From contig NZ_UAVP01000007.1 of the NCBI RefSeq assembly GCF_900446695.1, positions 186,001 through 250,000 of the forward strand: a DNA stretch of 64,000 nucleotides. Direction: 5' to 3'. Shown here piece after piece: positions 43,209 through 53,600 of the stretch. This stretch comes from Capnocytophaga sputigena. GTDB taxonomy: Bacteria > Bacteroidota > Bacteroidia > Flavobacteriales > Flavobacteriaceae. Positions within the stretch are counted from its first letter, which is position 1; each line of letters starts with the position of its first letter. The position numbers and the translations under genes are program-made. Below the pieces are notes generated by a model. The model was given only the letters and a program-made list of their open reading frames with translations, ran no database searches and was not told the origin of the DNA.

Positions 43209-44135
43209 TTATCCTGCAAATTCATCTAACATATCCAAAGATGGTACAAAGAAAAGTGTTCCTGTTTCGGCTGTGCTGAAATCTAATAGGCGGTCGTAAT
43301 TGCCAGCGGGATTGCCTATAAACATATTGGTAAGCATCTTTTCTACTGTACTAAACGTATTGGCATAACAGATGAAGTAAGTACCCATTTGGTGACTTAT
43401 GGGGTCGTGGAAAGGCATATTGTCTCTCACTACTTTCAAATCATCGCCTACATTGGCAAGTGCCGAGTGCGCGTTCGATGGTTTGGTATCCTCGTCCATT
43501 TCTATATCCATTTCTTTGCTACGCCCTATTACTTTTTCTTGTTCGCTAACGGGGAGCGCACGCCAAGCGTTCATATCGTGCACGTATTTTTGTACGAATA
43601 GGTAACTTCCTCCTTGGTAATCGGGGTCTTCATCACCTACTACCGCAAACTGTTCGCGTTCTGCGCCACGAGGGTTTTCGGTACCATCTACAAAACCAAT
43701 GATAGCGCGTCTGTCCCAATATCTAAAACCTTGTACGTTTACAATACAGTTGGCAATGGGTTGCATTACCTCACTAATGGCAGCTGCCATATCGTAAGCC
43801 AAACTTTGGTTGTGTGCGCGGATATGAAAATGCAAGTCACCTTTGGTGGCTACAGCCGTGTGTTTACTCCCCTTGATAGGCTGAAAATCTTTGAGTTCTT
43901 TGGGGAGCGGTTTGGATAGCCCCAAAGCAAGCCACGCGCTGTGGCTAATGCCTATGGTTACACTAGCGCGACCTTCAGGAAAGCGGTCGGCTACTGAGTT
44001 GTTGAGGTTGCCTACCAACCCACATACTTTTTCAAAAGTGCTGTTTAGTAGTTTTTTCGTTATACTCTTCTTAAATGCCCATACCAAAAATACAGTATTG
44101 TTATTAGGCAAATCAGTTACATTTTGATAATTCAT
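43209..44135 (-). CDS. DyP-type haem peroxidase
   Basis: 308 residues. The GFVDGTENP segment contains the GxxDG motif with the distal Asp; the C-terminal FSTAETGTLFFVPSLDML is typical. DyP enzymes use peroxide to oxidise dyes or other bulky substrates, and some work in iron release from haem or inside encapsulin shells. No signal peptide is present, so it is cytoplasmic; no encapsulin gene lies beside it. It follows the DAHP synthase gene by 34 bases. Confidence 0.9.
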   Translation of the reverse strand: MNYQNVTDLPNNNTVFLVWAFKKSITKKLLNSTFEKVCGLVGNLNNSVADRFPEGRASVTIGISHSAWLALGLSKPLPKELKDFQPIKGSKHTAVATKGDLHFHIRAHNQSLAYDMAAAISEVMQPIANCIVNVQGFRYWDRRAIIGFVDGTENPRGAEREQFAVVGDEDPDYQGGSYLFVQKYVHDMNAWRALPVSEQEKVIGRSKEMDIEMDEDTKPSNAHSALANVGDDLKVVRDNMPFHDPISHQMGTYFICYANTFSTVEKMLTNMFIGNPAGNYDRLLDFSTAETGTLFFVPSLDMLDEFAG

Positions 44136-44169
44136 TATTTTTATTTTTAGTTGTTAGCAAATCGGTAAA

Positions 44170-45249
44170 TTATCTCACGACTCTTTCTTGACGATTGATA
44201 GACTCTTGGTGAATGGCTTTAAATACCTGAATAACAAACTCTTCACTGAGATTGCGTTGTTCGCCTTCTAAAATCATTTTGCCAAGGATTTCGTGCCAAC
44301 GGGTGTTTTGCAAAATGGCTACGTTGTTTGTTTTTTTCAAACCGCCAATCTCATCGGCGATATCCATACGTTTTTTGAGTAAATCCAATAACTGCTCATC
44401 AATAATATCGATGCGTGAGCGCAAATTTCCTAGCTGGCTTACATAATCTTCTTCTGAGGTAGATGTTTTTCGAATACGCAAATCGTTCATTATTTCAACA
44501 AGGCGCTCGGGGGTGACTTGCTGGGCAGCGTCGCTCCACGCGGCATCAGGATTGCAGTGGGTTTCAATCATCAACCCCTCGAAATTGAGGTCGAGAGCTG
44601 TTTGTGATACATCGAATATCAAATCGCGTTTGCCGGTGATATGTGAAGGGTCGCAGATAATTGGCAAATTAGGGAATTTGTTTTGCAGTTCAATCACCAA
44701 TTGCCATTCAGGAATATTGCGGTATTTGGTTTTTTCGTAAGTAGAGAAACCGCGGTGTATCACCCCTAAATTCTTAATACCCGCACGTTGCAGGCGTTCT
44801 AAAGCTCCTATCCATAAAGGAAGGTCGGGGTTTACTGGGTTTTTTACTAAGATAATCTTATCAGTACCTTCTAATTCATCGGCTATCTCTTGAATGATAA
44901 AAGGGCTCACGGTAGAGCGCGCACCTATCCACAACATATCGATATCGTGTTCTAAAGCGAGCTTTACGTGGTCTTTATTAGCTACTTCGGTCGCTGTTTT
45001 TAAGCCTGTTTCTTCTTTTACGCGTTGTAGCCATTGGAGTCCTAAAGCACCTACACCTTCAAACATACCAGGGCGGGTACGAGGTTTCCAAATTCCAGCA
45101 CGAAAGAAAGATACATCGGTATTTTTGAGGCTGTGCGCTATTTTTAGCACTTGTTCTTCAGTTTCGGCACTGCAAGGTCCCGCAATCACTACGGGGTGGT
45201 TGAGATGCAGGTCGTCTAACCACTTTCTGTTTTCTTTTGTTATTTCCAT
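44170..45249 (-). CDS. aroF: Bifunctional DAHP synthase / chorismate mutase
   Basis: 359 residues. Residues about 1-260 are a class I DAHP synthase with GPCSAETEEQ, FRAGIWKPRTRPGMFEG and PIICDPSHITG; it joins phosphoenolpyruvate and erythrose 4-phosphate. Residues about 275-355 are an AroQ-type chorismate mutase with LRSRIDIIDEQLLDLLKKR. The fusion places feedback control by prephenate or chorismate on the first shikimate step, as known in other Bacteroidota. It is cytoplasmic. The gap to the upstream copA gene is filled by GGTCAGG repeats. Confidence 0.93.
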   Translation of the reverse strand: MEITKENRKWLDDLHLNHPVVIAGPCSAETEEQVLKIAHSLKNTDVSFFRAGIWKPRTRPGMFEGVGALGLQWLQRVKEETGLKTATEVANKDHVKLALEHDIDMLWIGARSTVSPFIIQEIADELEGTDKIILVKNPVNPDLPLWIGALERLQRAGIKNLGVIHRGFSTYEKTKYRNIPEWQLVIELQNKFPNLPIICDPSHITGKRDLIFDVSQTALDLNFEGLMIETHCNPDAAWSDAAQQVTPERLVEIMNDLRIRKTSTSEEDYVSQLGNLRSRIDIIDEQLLDLLKKRMDIADEIGGLKKTNNVAILQNTRWHEILGKMILEGEQRNLSEEFVIQVFKAIHQESINRQERVVR

Positions 45250-45261
45250 TGTATTATTAGG

Positions 45262-45300
45262 TGTTAGGGGTCAGGGGTCAGGTGTCAGGGGTCAGGTTTC
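45262..45300. repeat. GGGTCAGG tandem repeat
   Basis: Four tandem copies of a GGTCAGG/GTGTCAGG-like unit (the sequence GTTAGGGGTCAGGGGTCAGG and further copies) fill the gap between aroF and copA and reach the last codon of copA. Confidence 0.75.
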
Positions 45301-47797
45301 AGAGTTTGGTTCTTCTTAGGCGTAGGGCATTGCTGATGACACTTACTGAACTAAAACTCATTGCTAAAGCTCCTAGCATAGGGGAGAGCAAAATGCCAAA
45401 GATAGGGTATAGCACTCCTGCAGCAACAGGGATACCTACAGCGTTGTATACCAAAGCAAAAAATAGATTCTCGCGTATGTTTTTCATTACCGCTTTGCTG
45501 AGTTTTTTAGCTTTTACAATTCCGTTGAGGTCACCTTTTACTAAGGTGATTTCAGCACTTTCGATAGCGATATCAGTACCTGTACCCATTGCGATGCCTA
45601 CGTTGGCTTGTGCCAAAGCAGGCGCATCGTTGATACCATCGCCTGCCATTGCTACGATTTTTCCTTCAGCTTGCAAACGCGCTACTTCAGCTTGTTTGTT
45701 TTGAGGGAGCATACCTGCTTTGTAGTTGCTGATGCCTATTTCTTTGGCTATCGCAGCGGCAGTAGTAGGGTTATCGCCTGTGAGCATTACAATTTCTACT
45801 CCCAAGTCTTGCAACTCTTGTAAGGCTTGAACAGTAGAGGTTTTTACTCTATCGGTGATGGTTACTACCCCAATGATTTCTTTTTCTATGGCGAGAAGAG
45901 AAACGGTTTTTCCTGCTGCTTGCGCTGTTTTTACCACAGTTTGTATTTCTTCGGATAAAGGAGCACCGATTTCTTCCATCAATCGTTCATTGCCAAAGAA
46001 ATAATTTTTTCCTTCGTAAGAGGCTTTTACCCCTCTGCCCGCCAAGGCTTCAAAGTTAGTAAAGGGTAGGGGAGTAGCACCTTGTGCTTGAGTGTATGCA
46101 TTGGTAGCTTTTGCTAAAGGGTGTTCACTGTGCTGATTGAGACTATAGAGCACTTGTAACAAGTCCTTTTCACTTCTGTTGCCAAAGGTAAATACTCCGC
46201 TCACACTGGGTTTCCCCTCAGTAAGTGTGCCTGTTTTGTCGATGACTAAAGTATTTACTTTGTTCATCACCTCTAAGGCTTCGGCATTGCGTATCAAAAT
46301 ACCGTGTTGCGCTCCTCTACCTACGCCTACCATTACCGACATAGGAGTTGCTAACCCCAGCGCACAAGGGCAGGCAATAATGAGCACAGCAACCGCATTG
46401 AGCAAGGCATATATATAAGCGTTTTCACCACCCAATACAGACCATACTATAAAAGTAAGTACCGAAATGGTGATAACAATAGGCACAAAATAGGAGGCTA
46501 TCTTATCGGCTAAGTTTTGAATAGGTGCGCGACTACTGCTGGCTTGTTGTACCAATTGCACTATTTGAGAGAGCAGGGTGTCACTACCTACTTTTTCGGC
46601 TTTCATCACAAATGATTGAGCACCGTTGAGCGTACCTGCCGACACTTTACTGCCCACTCCTTTTTCAGCAGGAATGGGCTCTCCCGTAATCATACTCTCA
46701 TCTATGCTTGCATTGCCTTTGGTAATTACACCATCAACGGGGATTTTCTCACCAGGTTTTACACGAAGCAAATCGCCTAAGGTTACTTCTTCTATAGAGA
46801 CTCTTATTTCCTCACCGTGAACAATTTTAGTAGCCTCATTAGGGGCTAAATTCAACAGTTTTTTGATAGCCCCTTGCGTACGACTATGCGCATCGGCTTC
46901 AAGCACTTGTCCTAAAAGTACTAAAGTAAGGATAACAGTAGCTGCCTCAAAATACAAGTGTACTGAGCCGTGTTCTTTGAATTGTTCGGGGAAGATATCG
47001 GGGGCTAAGAGACCTACGACACTGAAAAGCCACGCTACGCCAGCACCTATCCCAATGAGGGTAAACATATTGAAGCGCAAGGTGCGGATACTGCGCCAAG
47101 CCCTTTCAAAAAACACCCAACAGAAATAGAACACCACAGGCAAGGAGAGAGCAAACTGCACCCAATTCCACGCACTTATAGGCATTAACTCATACAGCGG
47201 ATTGTTGTGCCACATTCCGATCATTGCGATGATAAAGATAGGAAGCGTAAAGGCTACAGCCCCCCAGAACTTACGACGTAACTTTCTGTTTTGCCCTTGT
47301 TCTCCCGAAGGGGAAAAAGCTACTTCTGTGCTTACTTGTTCAACCAAATCCATACCACATACGGGGCAATCACCAGGTTGGTCGTAGGTTTTGTTGCCCT
47401 CGCAGTGCATAGGGCAATAGAAAACGCCATTGCCTTTAACTTTTTTGGGAGACTCTTGGTGGTGATGATGTTGTTGAGCTCCCCCTACTTGCTCTACTAA
47501 ATCCATACCACATATAGGACAATCACCAGGGTGATCGTAGGTTTTATCACCTTCGCAGTGCATAGGACAATAGAAAACACCAGAGCCTTCAGAATTTGAA
47601 GACTGATGAATGCTATAATGAGTACCCTCTAAGGCTTTTTCAAGAGCTTCAAAAGGGATTTCTCTATCAGTTTCGACAGTAGCTTTTTTAGTAGCGAAAT
47701 CTACGGTAACAGCTGTTACGCCTGCTACTTCAGAGAGCTTTTTTTGTATGGTATTGGCACAACCTGTGCACCCCATACCTTCTATATTGTATTCCAT
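45299..47797 (-). CDS. copA: Copper-exporting P1B-type ATPase
   Basis: 832 residues. An N-terminal HMA domain carries CTGC at 10-13. Two heavy-metal-binding modules (about 74-105 and 126-152) each contain YCPMHCEG and CPICGMDLV or CPVCGMDLV. The ATPase core has [10 protein letters not shown] in the transmembrane metal site, [10 protein letters not shown] for phosphorylation and [19 protein letters not shown] His-rich linker (HHHH) lies between the two modules. It pumps Cu(I) out of the cytoplasm. The AraC-type regulator upstream is probably its sensor. Confidence 0.95.
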   Translation of the reverse strand: MEYNIEGMGCTGCANTIQKKLSEVAGVTAVTVDFATKKATVETDREIPFEALEKALEGTHYSIHQSSNSEGSGVFYCPMHCEGDKTYDHPGDCPICGMDLVEQVGGAQQHHHHQESPKKVKGNGVFYCPMHCEGNKTYDQPGDCPVCGMDLVEQVSTEVAFSPSGEQGQNRKLRRKFWGAVAFTLPIFIIAMIGMWHNNPLYELMPISAWNWVQFALSLPVVFYFCWVFFERAWRSIRTLRFNMFTLIGIGAGVAWLFSVVGLLAPDIFPEQFKEHGSVHLYFEAATVILTLVLLGQVLEADAHSRTQGAIKKLLNLAPNEATKIVHGEEIRVSIEEVTLGDLLRVKPGEKIPVDGVITKGNASIDESMITGEPIPAEKGVGSKVSAGTLNGAQSFVMKAEKVGSDTLLSQIVQLVQQASSSRAPIQNLADKIASYFVPIVITISVLTFIVWSVLGGENAYIYALLNAVAVLIIACPCALGLATPMSVMVGVGRGAQHGILIRNAEALEVMNKVNTLVIDKTGTLTEGKPSVSGVFTFGNRSEKDLLQVLYSLNQHSEHPLAKATNAYTQAQGATPLPFTNFEALAGRGVKASYEGKNYFFGNERLMEEIGAPLSEEIQTVVKTAQAAGKTVSLLAIEKEIIGVVTITDRVKTSTVQALQELQDLGVEIVMLTGDNPTTAAAIAKEIGISNYKAGMLPQNKQAEVARLQAEGKIVAMAGDGINDAPALAQANVGIAMGTGTDIAIESAEITLVKGDLNGIVKAKKLSKAVMKNIRENLFFALVYNAVGIPVAAGVLYPIFGILLSPMLGALAMSFSSVSVISNALRLRRTKL

Positions 47798-47834
47798 AAA
47801 TTGTAAATGTTAAAAAGTTATTTGTTTTACGCTG

Positions 47835-47842
47835 CAAAGATA
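47835..47842 (-). promoter_or_regulatory. -7 box of copA
   Basis: The minus strand reads TATCTTTG, a full match, 38 bases before the start codon. It is flanked by a short inverted repeat GCTG...CAGC that could be part of an operator. Confidence 0.5.
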
Positions 47843-47895
47843 CAGCAAAACATCTACTTGGATATTACACAATTTTGTATTTAATTTGTAAGATT

Positions 47896-48459
47896 TTAAA
47901 CCTCATCTAAAGACTTACGTTTGTTATCTTTTATCTGCTTGAAAAAGCTAGGGGTGAGTCCTGTAACTTTTTTAAACTGATTGCTTAAGTGCGCTACGCT
48001 TGAATAGTTGAGTTGATAAGCTATTTCACTAAGCGTCAGTTCGTCATATACTAAGAGTTCCTTTACTCTCTCAATCTTTTGAGCAATAAAGAATTTTTCA
48101 ATAGTTCTGCCTTCTACCTCAGAAAACAAACGCGATAAAGCCCCGTAATCTCGACCTAATTCACTGCTGAGTATTTCAGAAAGGTTAAACGATAGTTTGT
48201 TGTCTTGGTTATGTATCAAATTGATAATGATAGATTTAATTTTTTCAATAAGAACACTTTTCTTATCGTTCATCACCTCAAATCCTAAGGGTAAGAGAGC
48301 TTGTTTGATAGCTTGTATCTCATCAGAAGAAAGTTCCTGTGTAAAAGTAATTTCACCCAAATTGATGCTTTGTGGTGTTAAACCTAATGCTTTTAACTGT
48401 TCATCGAGTACTATTATACAACGATGGCAGACCATATTTTTTACAAATAACTTTGTCAT
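47896..48459 (-). CDS. AraC-family regulator with N-terminal HMA-like domain
   Basis: 187 residues. The first 65 residues (FVKNMVCHRCIIVLDEQLKA) look like a heavy-metal-associated fold with CHRC (Cys11 and Cys14). The C-terminal part is a two-HTH AraC domain (LTLSEIAYQLNYSSVAHLSN and LTPSFFKQ). Such regulators sit beside copA genes in Bacteroidota and probably bind Cu directly. The gene is 35 bases after the beta-barrel gene and 98 before copA, which has its own -7 box. Confidence 0.88.
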   Translation of the reverse strand: MTKLFVKNMVCHRCIIVLDEQLKALGLTPQSINLGEITFTQELSSDEIQAIKQALLPLGFEVMNDKKSVLIEKIKSIIINLIHNQDNKLSFNLSEILSSELGRDYGALSRLFSEVEGRTIEKFFIAQKIERVKELLVYDELTLSEIAYQLNYSSVAHLSNQFKKVTGLTPSFFKQIKDNKRKSLDEV

Positions 48460-48494
48460 ATATTTCTTTTAAGGATTAAGATATTATAAAGTGC

Positions 48495-49262
48495 TTAAAA
48501 GTGATACCCAAAATCTATGTTCATATAGATAGGGTACATATTAAAGGTAATGGTTTTGAAGTCTTTTTTAAAGATATTGTTTATCCCATAGGATAGTTCG
48601 GCATTGATGTTAAAGTGTTTAAAGGCTTGCCAAGAACCTCCTATTAGTGTCCCCCAATGCCAATGACGCAGATGATTGCTAAAATCATAAGAAGCGGTTT
48701 GTCCGTTAGAAAAACTAACTTTTTCGCCTATTGGGCTACCTTCACGTAAATAACCTTCGGTTACATAGCCAGAGAAATTGCCGTCCATACGGTAAGAAGC
48801 GAATATTCCCAAATGAATTTTCCATCGGTTTGCAAGGCGATAATTCACCACTATAGGTAAGGTGATGAATGAACTTTTATAGACTGTATGCACATCACCT
48901 GTCCAAAAACCAGCCACGTGGTTACCTTGTTCTATAATTTCCATTCCGTAGTTCTTTACATTTGCATCAGTTTCCATACCTTTTTCTTCTAAGCGCAAAC
49001 CTGCTGAGATACCCCATTTAGGGGTGAGCCATTTGGTGGCAGTACCTTCAAAAGAGCCGTTGAATTTGGGGCTATACCCTTTTATTTTGCGAATTTCTTC
49101 AGGAAGGGGCGTAGGGCTTGCTCCCCCGATGTTTACGCCCGCTTTTAGCTCGTATTCCCAACCTTTTTCTTCTGATTGTACAAGCGTTTCAGTACATTCA
49201 TTTTGAGCGTGTAATAAACTGCCAAATAGTATTAAACATACAACAAAAATATTTGTTTTCAT
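48495..49262 (-). CDS. Outer-membrane beta-barrel protein
   Basis: 255 residues from the ATG at 49262, which is the start that gives a clean signal peptide (ending SLLHAQ) and does not run into the upstream stop. The mature part is beta-rich with WGISAGLRLEEKGM and ends in IDFGYHF; the last Phe fits a barrel. Substrate unknown. It follows the PCMD lipoprotein by 7 bases and probably forms a pair with it at the outer membrane. Confidence 0.8.
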   Translation of the reverse strand: MKTNIFVVCLILFGSLLHAQNECTETLVQSEEKGWEYELKAGVNIGGASPTPLPEEIRKIKGYSPKFNGSFEGTATKWLTPKWGISAGLRLEEKGMETDANVKNYGMEIIEQGNHVAGFWTGDVHTVYKSSFITLPIVVNYRLANRWKIHLGIFASYRMDGNFSGYVTEGYLREGSPIGEKVSFSNGQTASYDFSNHLRHWHWGTLIGGSWQAFKHFNINAELSYGINNIFKKDFKTITFNMYPIYMNIDFGYHF

Positions 49263-49269
49263 AACCTGA

Positions 49270-50343
49270 TTATTCATAGTGTAATTGTATTTCATCAACA
49301 TAAAGAGTACTGCCTACAGCTGCTGTAAAATCAGCACCTTTTTCACTAGAACTGAGTATTATAGCGAGGTTGTACTTTCCTTCTTTTAGTTTTTTAGCAT
49401 CGATAGAACGACCTTTAACTGTTTTAAAAGGAATAGAGAATTGCACCCAGCTATCACTTTCCTTCTTGTCGGTTAGTTGTGCTATTAGCACGATGTTATT
49501 GTGTGTTTTGATGTTAGTACCATCTAAATGAGGTACTTGGGCAGTTGTTTCGTAAAACACAGCGTAAATATCACATTTGTCTTTTTGGTTAGGTATCACA
49601 TTGCCGTTTTTATCGGTAAGTTTTTCACCTGCTTTGTATTTGTAGTAGCCAGAAAGTTGAGTAGGTTTTCGCTTGAAAGGAATCCCGAAATGGGTAGATT
49701 TTGCAGGACTGAACAAATCTATTTCAAAAGCCCCTATAAAGAGATTACCTGCTGCGATAGGAGCACCAAAAGTTTTTCCTAAAACTCCGGTGCTTTGTGT
49801 TACAAGTTTTACGCATTTTCCTCTGTAGCCATTCTCATCTTGACTTGTAGGGAACTCATTGGGTTTAGCATCGCTTTTAGTAAATTTAAAACCTGCATTT
49901 CCGCTACTCCAAGCAATTTCTTGTCCGCTTACTGAGGTGTCATAAAAAGTGTAGTAGCCATCAGTGATACGAGCATTTTCAAAGTGATAGTGGGCGATAA
50001 TATCATTAGTAAAACAGCTCACTTTATATGTTTTCTGCCATTTGCCATCTTCGGAAGTTACCACATAAGTTTGAGGGGTAGAAAAATCGCGGGTTGTACC
50101 ACTGGTAGGGCTGATAGTTGCACCTTGTGTGAGGGTAAAGCGCGGGGCGAGGTTTTTCACGTTATCCAAAGAGTTTACATAGAGTTTTACCTCGGTATTT
50201 TGGATCACAGGTTTGCGAATCAGTACATTGCCATCTACTTCACAAGTGAGGATATCGGCTTCAGCATTGGGAGCTTCGCTTTTGATACAACTTTGCAGTG
50301 TGAGGAGCAAGGTAGCAATGATAAAAATGTTTAGAAGTTTCAT
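49270..50343 (-). CDS. PCMD-domain lipoprotein
   Basis: 357 residues. Lipoprotein signal with Cys19 (LTLQSCIKS). A first Ig-like part (about 25-110) is followed by the putative carbohydrate metabolism domain with FENARITDGYYTFYDTS and the late IVLIAQLTDKKESDSW. PCMD proteins are found in SusCD-type and other surface loci of Bacteroidota; a sugar-binding role is supposed. It is the first gene of the minus unit that continues through the barrel and AraC genes; its promoter is at 50373-50403. Confidence 0.85.
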   Translation of the reverse strand: MKLLNIFIIATLLLTLQSCIKSEAPNAEADILTCEVDGNVLIRKPVIQNTEVKLYVNSLDNVKNLAPRFTLTQGATISPTSGTTRDFSTPQTYVVTSEDGKWQKTYKVSCFTNDIIAHYHFENARITDGYYTFYDTSVSGQEIAWSSGNAGFKFTKSDAKPNEFPTSQDENGYRGKCVKLVTQSTGVLGKTFGAPIAAGNLFIGAFEIDLFSPAKSTHFGIPFKRKPTQLSGYYKYKAGEKLTDKNGNVIPNQKDKCDIYAVFYETTAQVPHLDGTNIKTHNNIVLIAQLTDKKESDSWVQFSIPFKTVKGRSIDAKKLKEGKYNLAIILSSSEKGADFTAAVGSTLYVDEIQLHYE

Positions 50344-50372
50344 ATTTATTGAGTGTTGAATTAAATAGACTA

Positions 50373-50403
50373 CAAAAGTATGAAAGAATTAGCAAATGAC
50401 CAA
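50373..50403 (-). promoter_or_regulatory. Promoter of the PCMD-barrel-AraC unit
   Basis: On the minus strand TTG (50403-50401) and TACTTTTG (50380-50373) are separated by 20 bases, 30 bases before the PCMD start codon. Confidence 0.72.
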
Positions 50404-50539
50404 ATTGGGAAATTAGCAAATTGTTTTTGTTTGTTAAAACGAAACTAATAGAAAAACCGCTATCATTTTTTGTTCATTATTTGTTAAAAATAATGAAATT
50501 ATTCATTTACAATATTTTAGTTTATTACAGCTATTGCTT

Positions 50540-50592
50540 ACTATCAAAAAATAGCCACAAATTTGATAGTGATTGACCATTTTTTGATAGTG
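50540..50592 (+). promoter_or_regulatory. Three-copy TTTGATAGT operator upstream of susC
   Basis: TTTGATAGT occurs at 50562-50570 and 50583-50591, exactly 21 bases apart, and in inverted form (ACTATCAAA) at 50540-50548. The last copy overlaps the expected -33 region of the susC promoter. The layout fits a dimeric activator bound on one DNA face, most likely the regulator whose gene begins at 63166. This link is an inference. Confidence 0.6.
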
Positions 50593-50610
50593 GTTTGCTT
50601 TCTTTTTCCC

Positions 50611-50618
50611 TACCTTTG
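50611..50618 (+). promoter_or_regulatory. -7 box of the levan locus (susC)
   Basis: Perfect TACCTTTG 32 bases before the susC ATG. A TTG at 50584-50586 is 24 bases upstream and one at 50595-50597 is 13 bases upstream; neither has the usual spacing, as expected for an activator-dependent promoter. Confidence 0.6.
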
Positions 50619-50650
50619 CCACCGAAAATTAATCGAAAAAACATACCAAT

Positions 50651-53600
50651 ATGATGAGTAGAAAAATAAACAAACGCATTTTACTATCGCTTTTGCTCTG
50701 TAACTTTTCGGGTGCTCTTTTCGCCCAAGAGGTAAAAGGAGTGGTAAAAGCAAAAGCTGATAACAGCCCTATGATGGGTGTAACGGTGATGGTGAAAAAC
50801 AAAACAGTAGGCGCTTCTACTGATTTTGACGGGAATTATACCCTTCATCCCGTCGCTGCCACCGATAGTTTGGTCTTTTCATACATTGGCTACAAAACCC
50901 AAACCGTAGCTGTGAAAGGACGCAAGAATATAAGTATAACCCTAGAAGAAGAAGTAACTGCCTTAGAAGGGGTTACCATATCGGTAGGGTATCGCGCTGA
51001 ACGCAAAACCGACCTTACAGGGGCAGTATCGGTAGTAAAGGTAAACGAAATGATGTCTACCTCCGAGAACAACCCTATGAAAGCCCTACAAGGTCGTGTA
51101 GCAGGGATGCAAGTAACCGATAATGGTGGTCCTGCAGGGAAAGCAACCATTCGCATTCGCGGTATCGGTACACTCAACAACAATGACCCTCTTTATATTA
51201 TTGACGGAGTACCTACCCAAGGCGGTATGCACGAACTAAACTCTAACGATATTGAGAGTATACAAGTGTTGCGAGATGCTTCGGCTGCTAGTATCTACGG
51301 GTCGCGTGCTGCCAATGGGGTGATTGTTATTACCACTAAAAAAGGTAAGAAAGGTGTGCTAAAAGTAGATTTCGACCATTATACTACTGTATCGATGTTC
51401 CACTCACGTATGAAAATGCTCAATGCTAACGAGTACGCACAAGTGCTTTGGAAAGCGGCGGTGAATCGTGGCAACAACCCTAACCAAAACCCATTAGGCA
51501 TTCACTATGATTACACTACCGATGCCAACGGACACGCTACCCTCAACAATTTGTACTACCCCCGTGAGTATTTTGATAAAACAGGTAGCCCTATGTTACC
51601 TTCTAATACCGATTGGTTCAAAGAAATCACCCGTATGGGGGTAACCGAATCGTACAACCTTTCAGTTACTAATGGTACTGAAAAAGGGAATTACTTCCTC
51701 TCTTTGGGCTATTACAACAACGATGGACTTGTAAAAAATACTGACTTCTCTCGTCTTTCAGCTCGTATCAATACTGATTACAAGCTCTTTGGAGATGTGG
51801 TAACCATAGGTGAAAATTTCACCGTAAACCGTACCAGCGAGGTAGAACAACCGCACCAAATCACCGAATCGGCAATGATAGCGGTACCTTTTATTCCAGT
51901 ACGCACTACCGATGGCAAACACTGGGGCGGACCTGTAAACGGATTGCCCGACCGTCAGAACCCTGCACGCCTTGTAGCCGATAATAAGGATAATCGCTAC
52001 AACTATTGGCGTATGTTTGGAAATGCCTTTGTGAATATCCAGCCTATCAAAGGATTGAATGTGCGTTCTAACTTTGGTATAGACTATGGCAACTTCTATA
52101 AACGTGTGCTCAACCGTTCGTATGTTTCAGGATTTATGGAAGAAGGCAAAGAAAAAACTTTCTCTCAACTCGAGCAAGCCCACTGGACAAAATGGAACTG
52201 GGCTAATACTGCTACCTACGACTTTGAACTCGGCAAGAGTCGTTTTGAAACCCTTGCAGGGATGGAGATGTACTCACAGAACGACCTTAATTTAGCTATC
52301 AAAGGGAATAACCTCGCAGTAGAAACACCTGAATATATGTGGCCTTCATTGGCAACTGGGGGTGTGAGTGGTAGTGGTTCAACTACGGGCTACAAGCTGC
52401 TCTCTTTCTTCGGAAAAATCAACTATGCTTTCGATAATAAATACCTCGCTTCAGTAACCCTCCGCCACGATGGTTCTTCACGTTTTGCCAAAGATAATCG
52501 CTGGGGTACTTTCCCTGCGTTCAACTTAGGATGGCGCATCTCTCAAGAGTCCTTTATGGAGAAAATCAACCATACTGTTTCCGACCTCAAATTGCGTTTT
52601 GGTTGGGGACAAAACGGTAACCAAGATATCAACAACTACGCTATCTACGACATCTTCGACCCTTACTATGGGGTAACAGGCGACTTTATATGGAATGGTA
52701 TCTGGAAAACCTCTTACGACCTCGACGGTAAGGGCTCAGGACAATTGGCTTCAGGATTCCGTCGTACACGTCTTGGTAACAAAAACCTCAAATGGGAAAC
52801 CACTACCCAAACTAACTTTGGTATCGATTTCGGTTTCTTCGATAATAGCTTGTATGGCTCAGCTGAATACTATATCAAGAAAACTAAAGACATCTTGGTA
52901 GAACCTCCTTATGCAGGTATCAAAGGAGAAGGCGCTTACCAATGGGTAAATGGTGCTGCTGTTGAGAATAAAGGTTTAGAAGTATCAGTGGGCTATCGCA
53001 ATGAAACTAAAGGCGGACTCAAATACGATATCAATGCTAATGTCGCTACCAACAAGAATAAAATTACAGAGCTCCCTACTTCAGTAATCAACTCTTATGG
53101 TGGTAATGGTAAATGGGACAATGGTTTAGGTCGCCCTATAGGTTCTAATAACTTCTATGGCTATGTAGCCGATGGTATCTTCAAAACTCAAGAAGAAGTA
53201 GACCAACATCCACAACAAAATGGTAAAGGTATCGGTCGTATTCGCTACCGCGATTTGAACAACGATGGCAAAATCGATGAAGACGATCGCACTTGGATAG
53301 GCAATCCACAACCCGATTTTATCTATGGTCTTAACCTCAATTTGGAGTATAAAAACTTCGATTTCACTGCTTTCTTCCAAGGCGTACAGAACGTAGATGT
53401 GGTTTCTAACGTAAAACGCCACACCGATTTCTGGAGTGTACAAGATACGTATGGTAACAAAGGTCGCCGTTTGCTCGATGCTTTCGACCCCGTTACCAAC
53501 CCTGATTCTGATATTCCAAGTGTATCAAGCGTAGACGACAACAACGAAGGACGTATGTCTACTTACTATGTGGAAAACGGTTCATACCTCAAACTTCGCA

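Larger units (their letters stand above)
50344..50650. other. Divergent intergenic region between PCMD and susC
   Basis: 307 bases without a gene. It holds the PCMD promoter on the minus strand, an AAATTAGCAAATTG-type low-complexity patch at 50386-50425, the TTTGATAGT repeats at 50540-50592 and the susC promoter box at 50611-50618. The rest is AT-rich with no further structure noted. Confidence 0.7.

Noticed and set aside
43389-43919. Plus-strand frames inside the DyP gene
   Set aside because: Shadows of a strongly supported gene.
44894-45319. 141-codon plus-strand frame inside aroF
   Set aside because: Shadow of aroF on the other strand; the tail only translates the GGTCAGG repeat.
46863-47129. 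Plus-strand frames inside copA
   Set aside because: Antisense shadows of a well supported gene with no motif.
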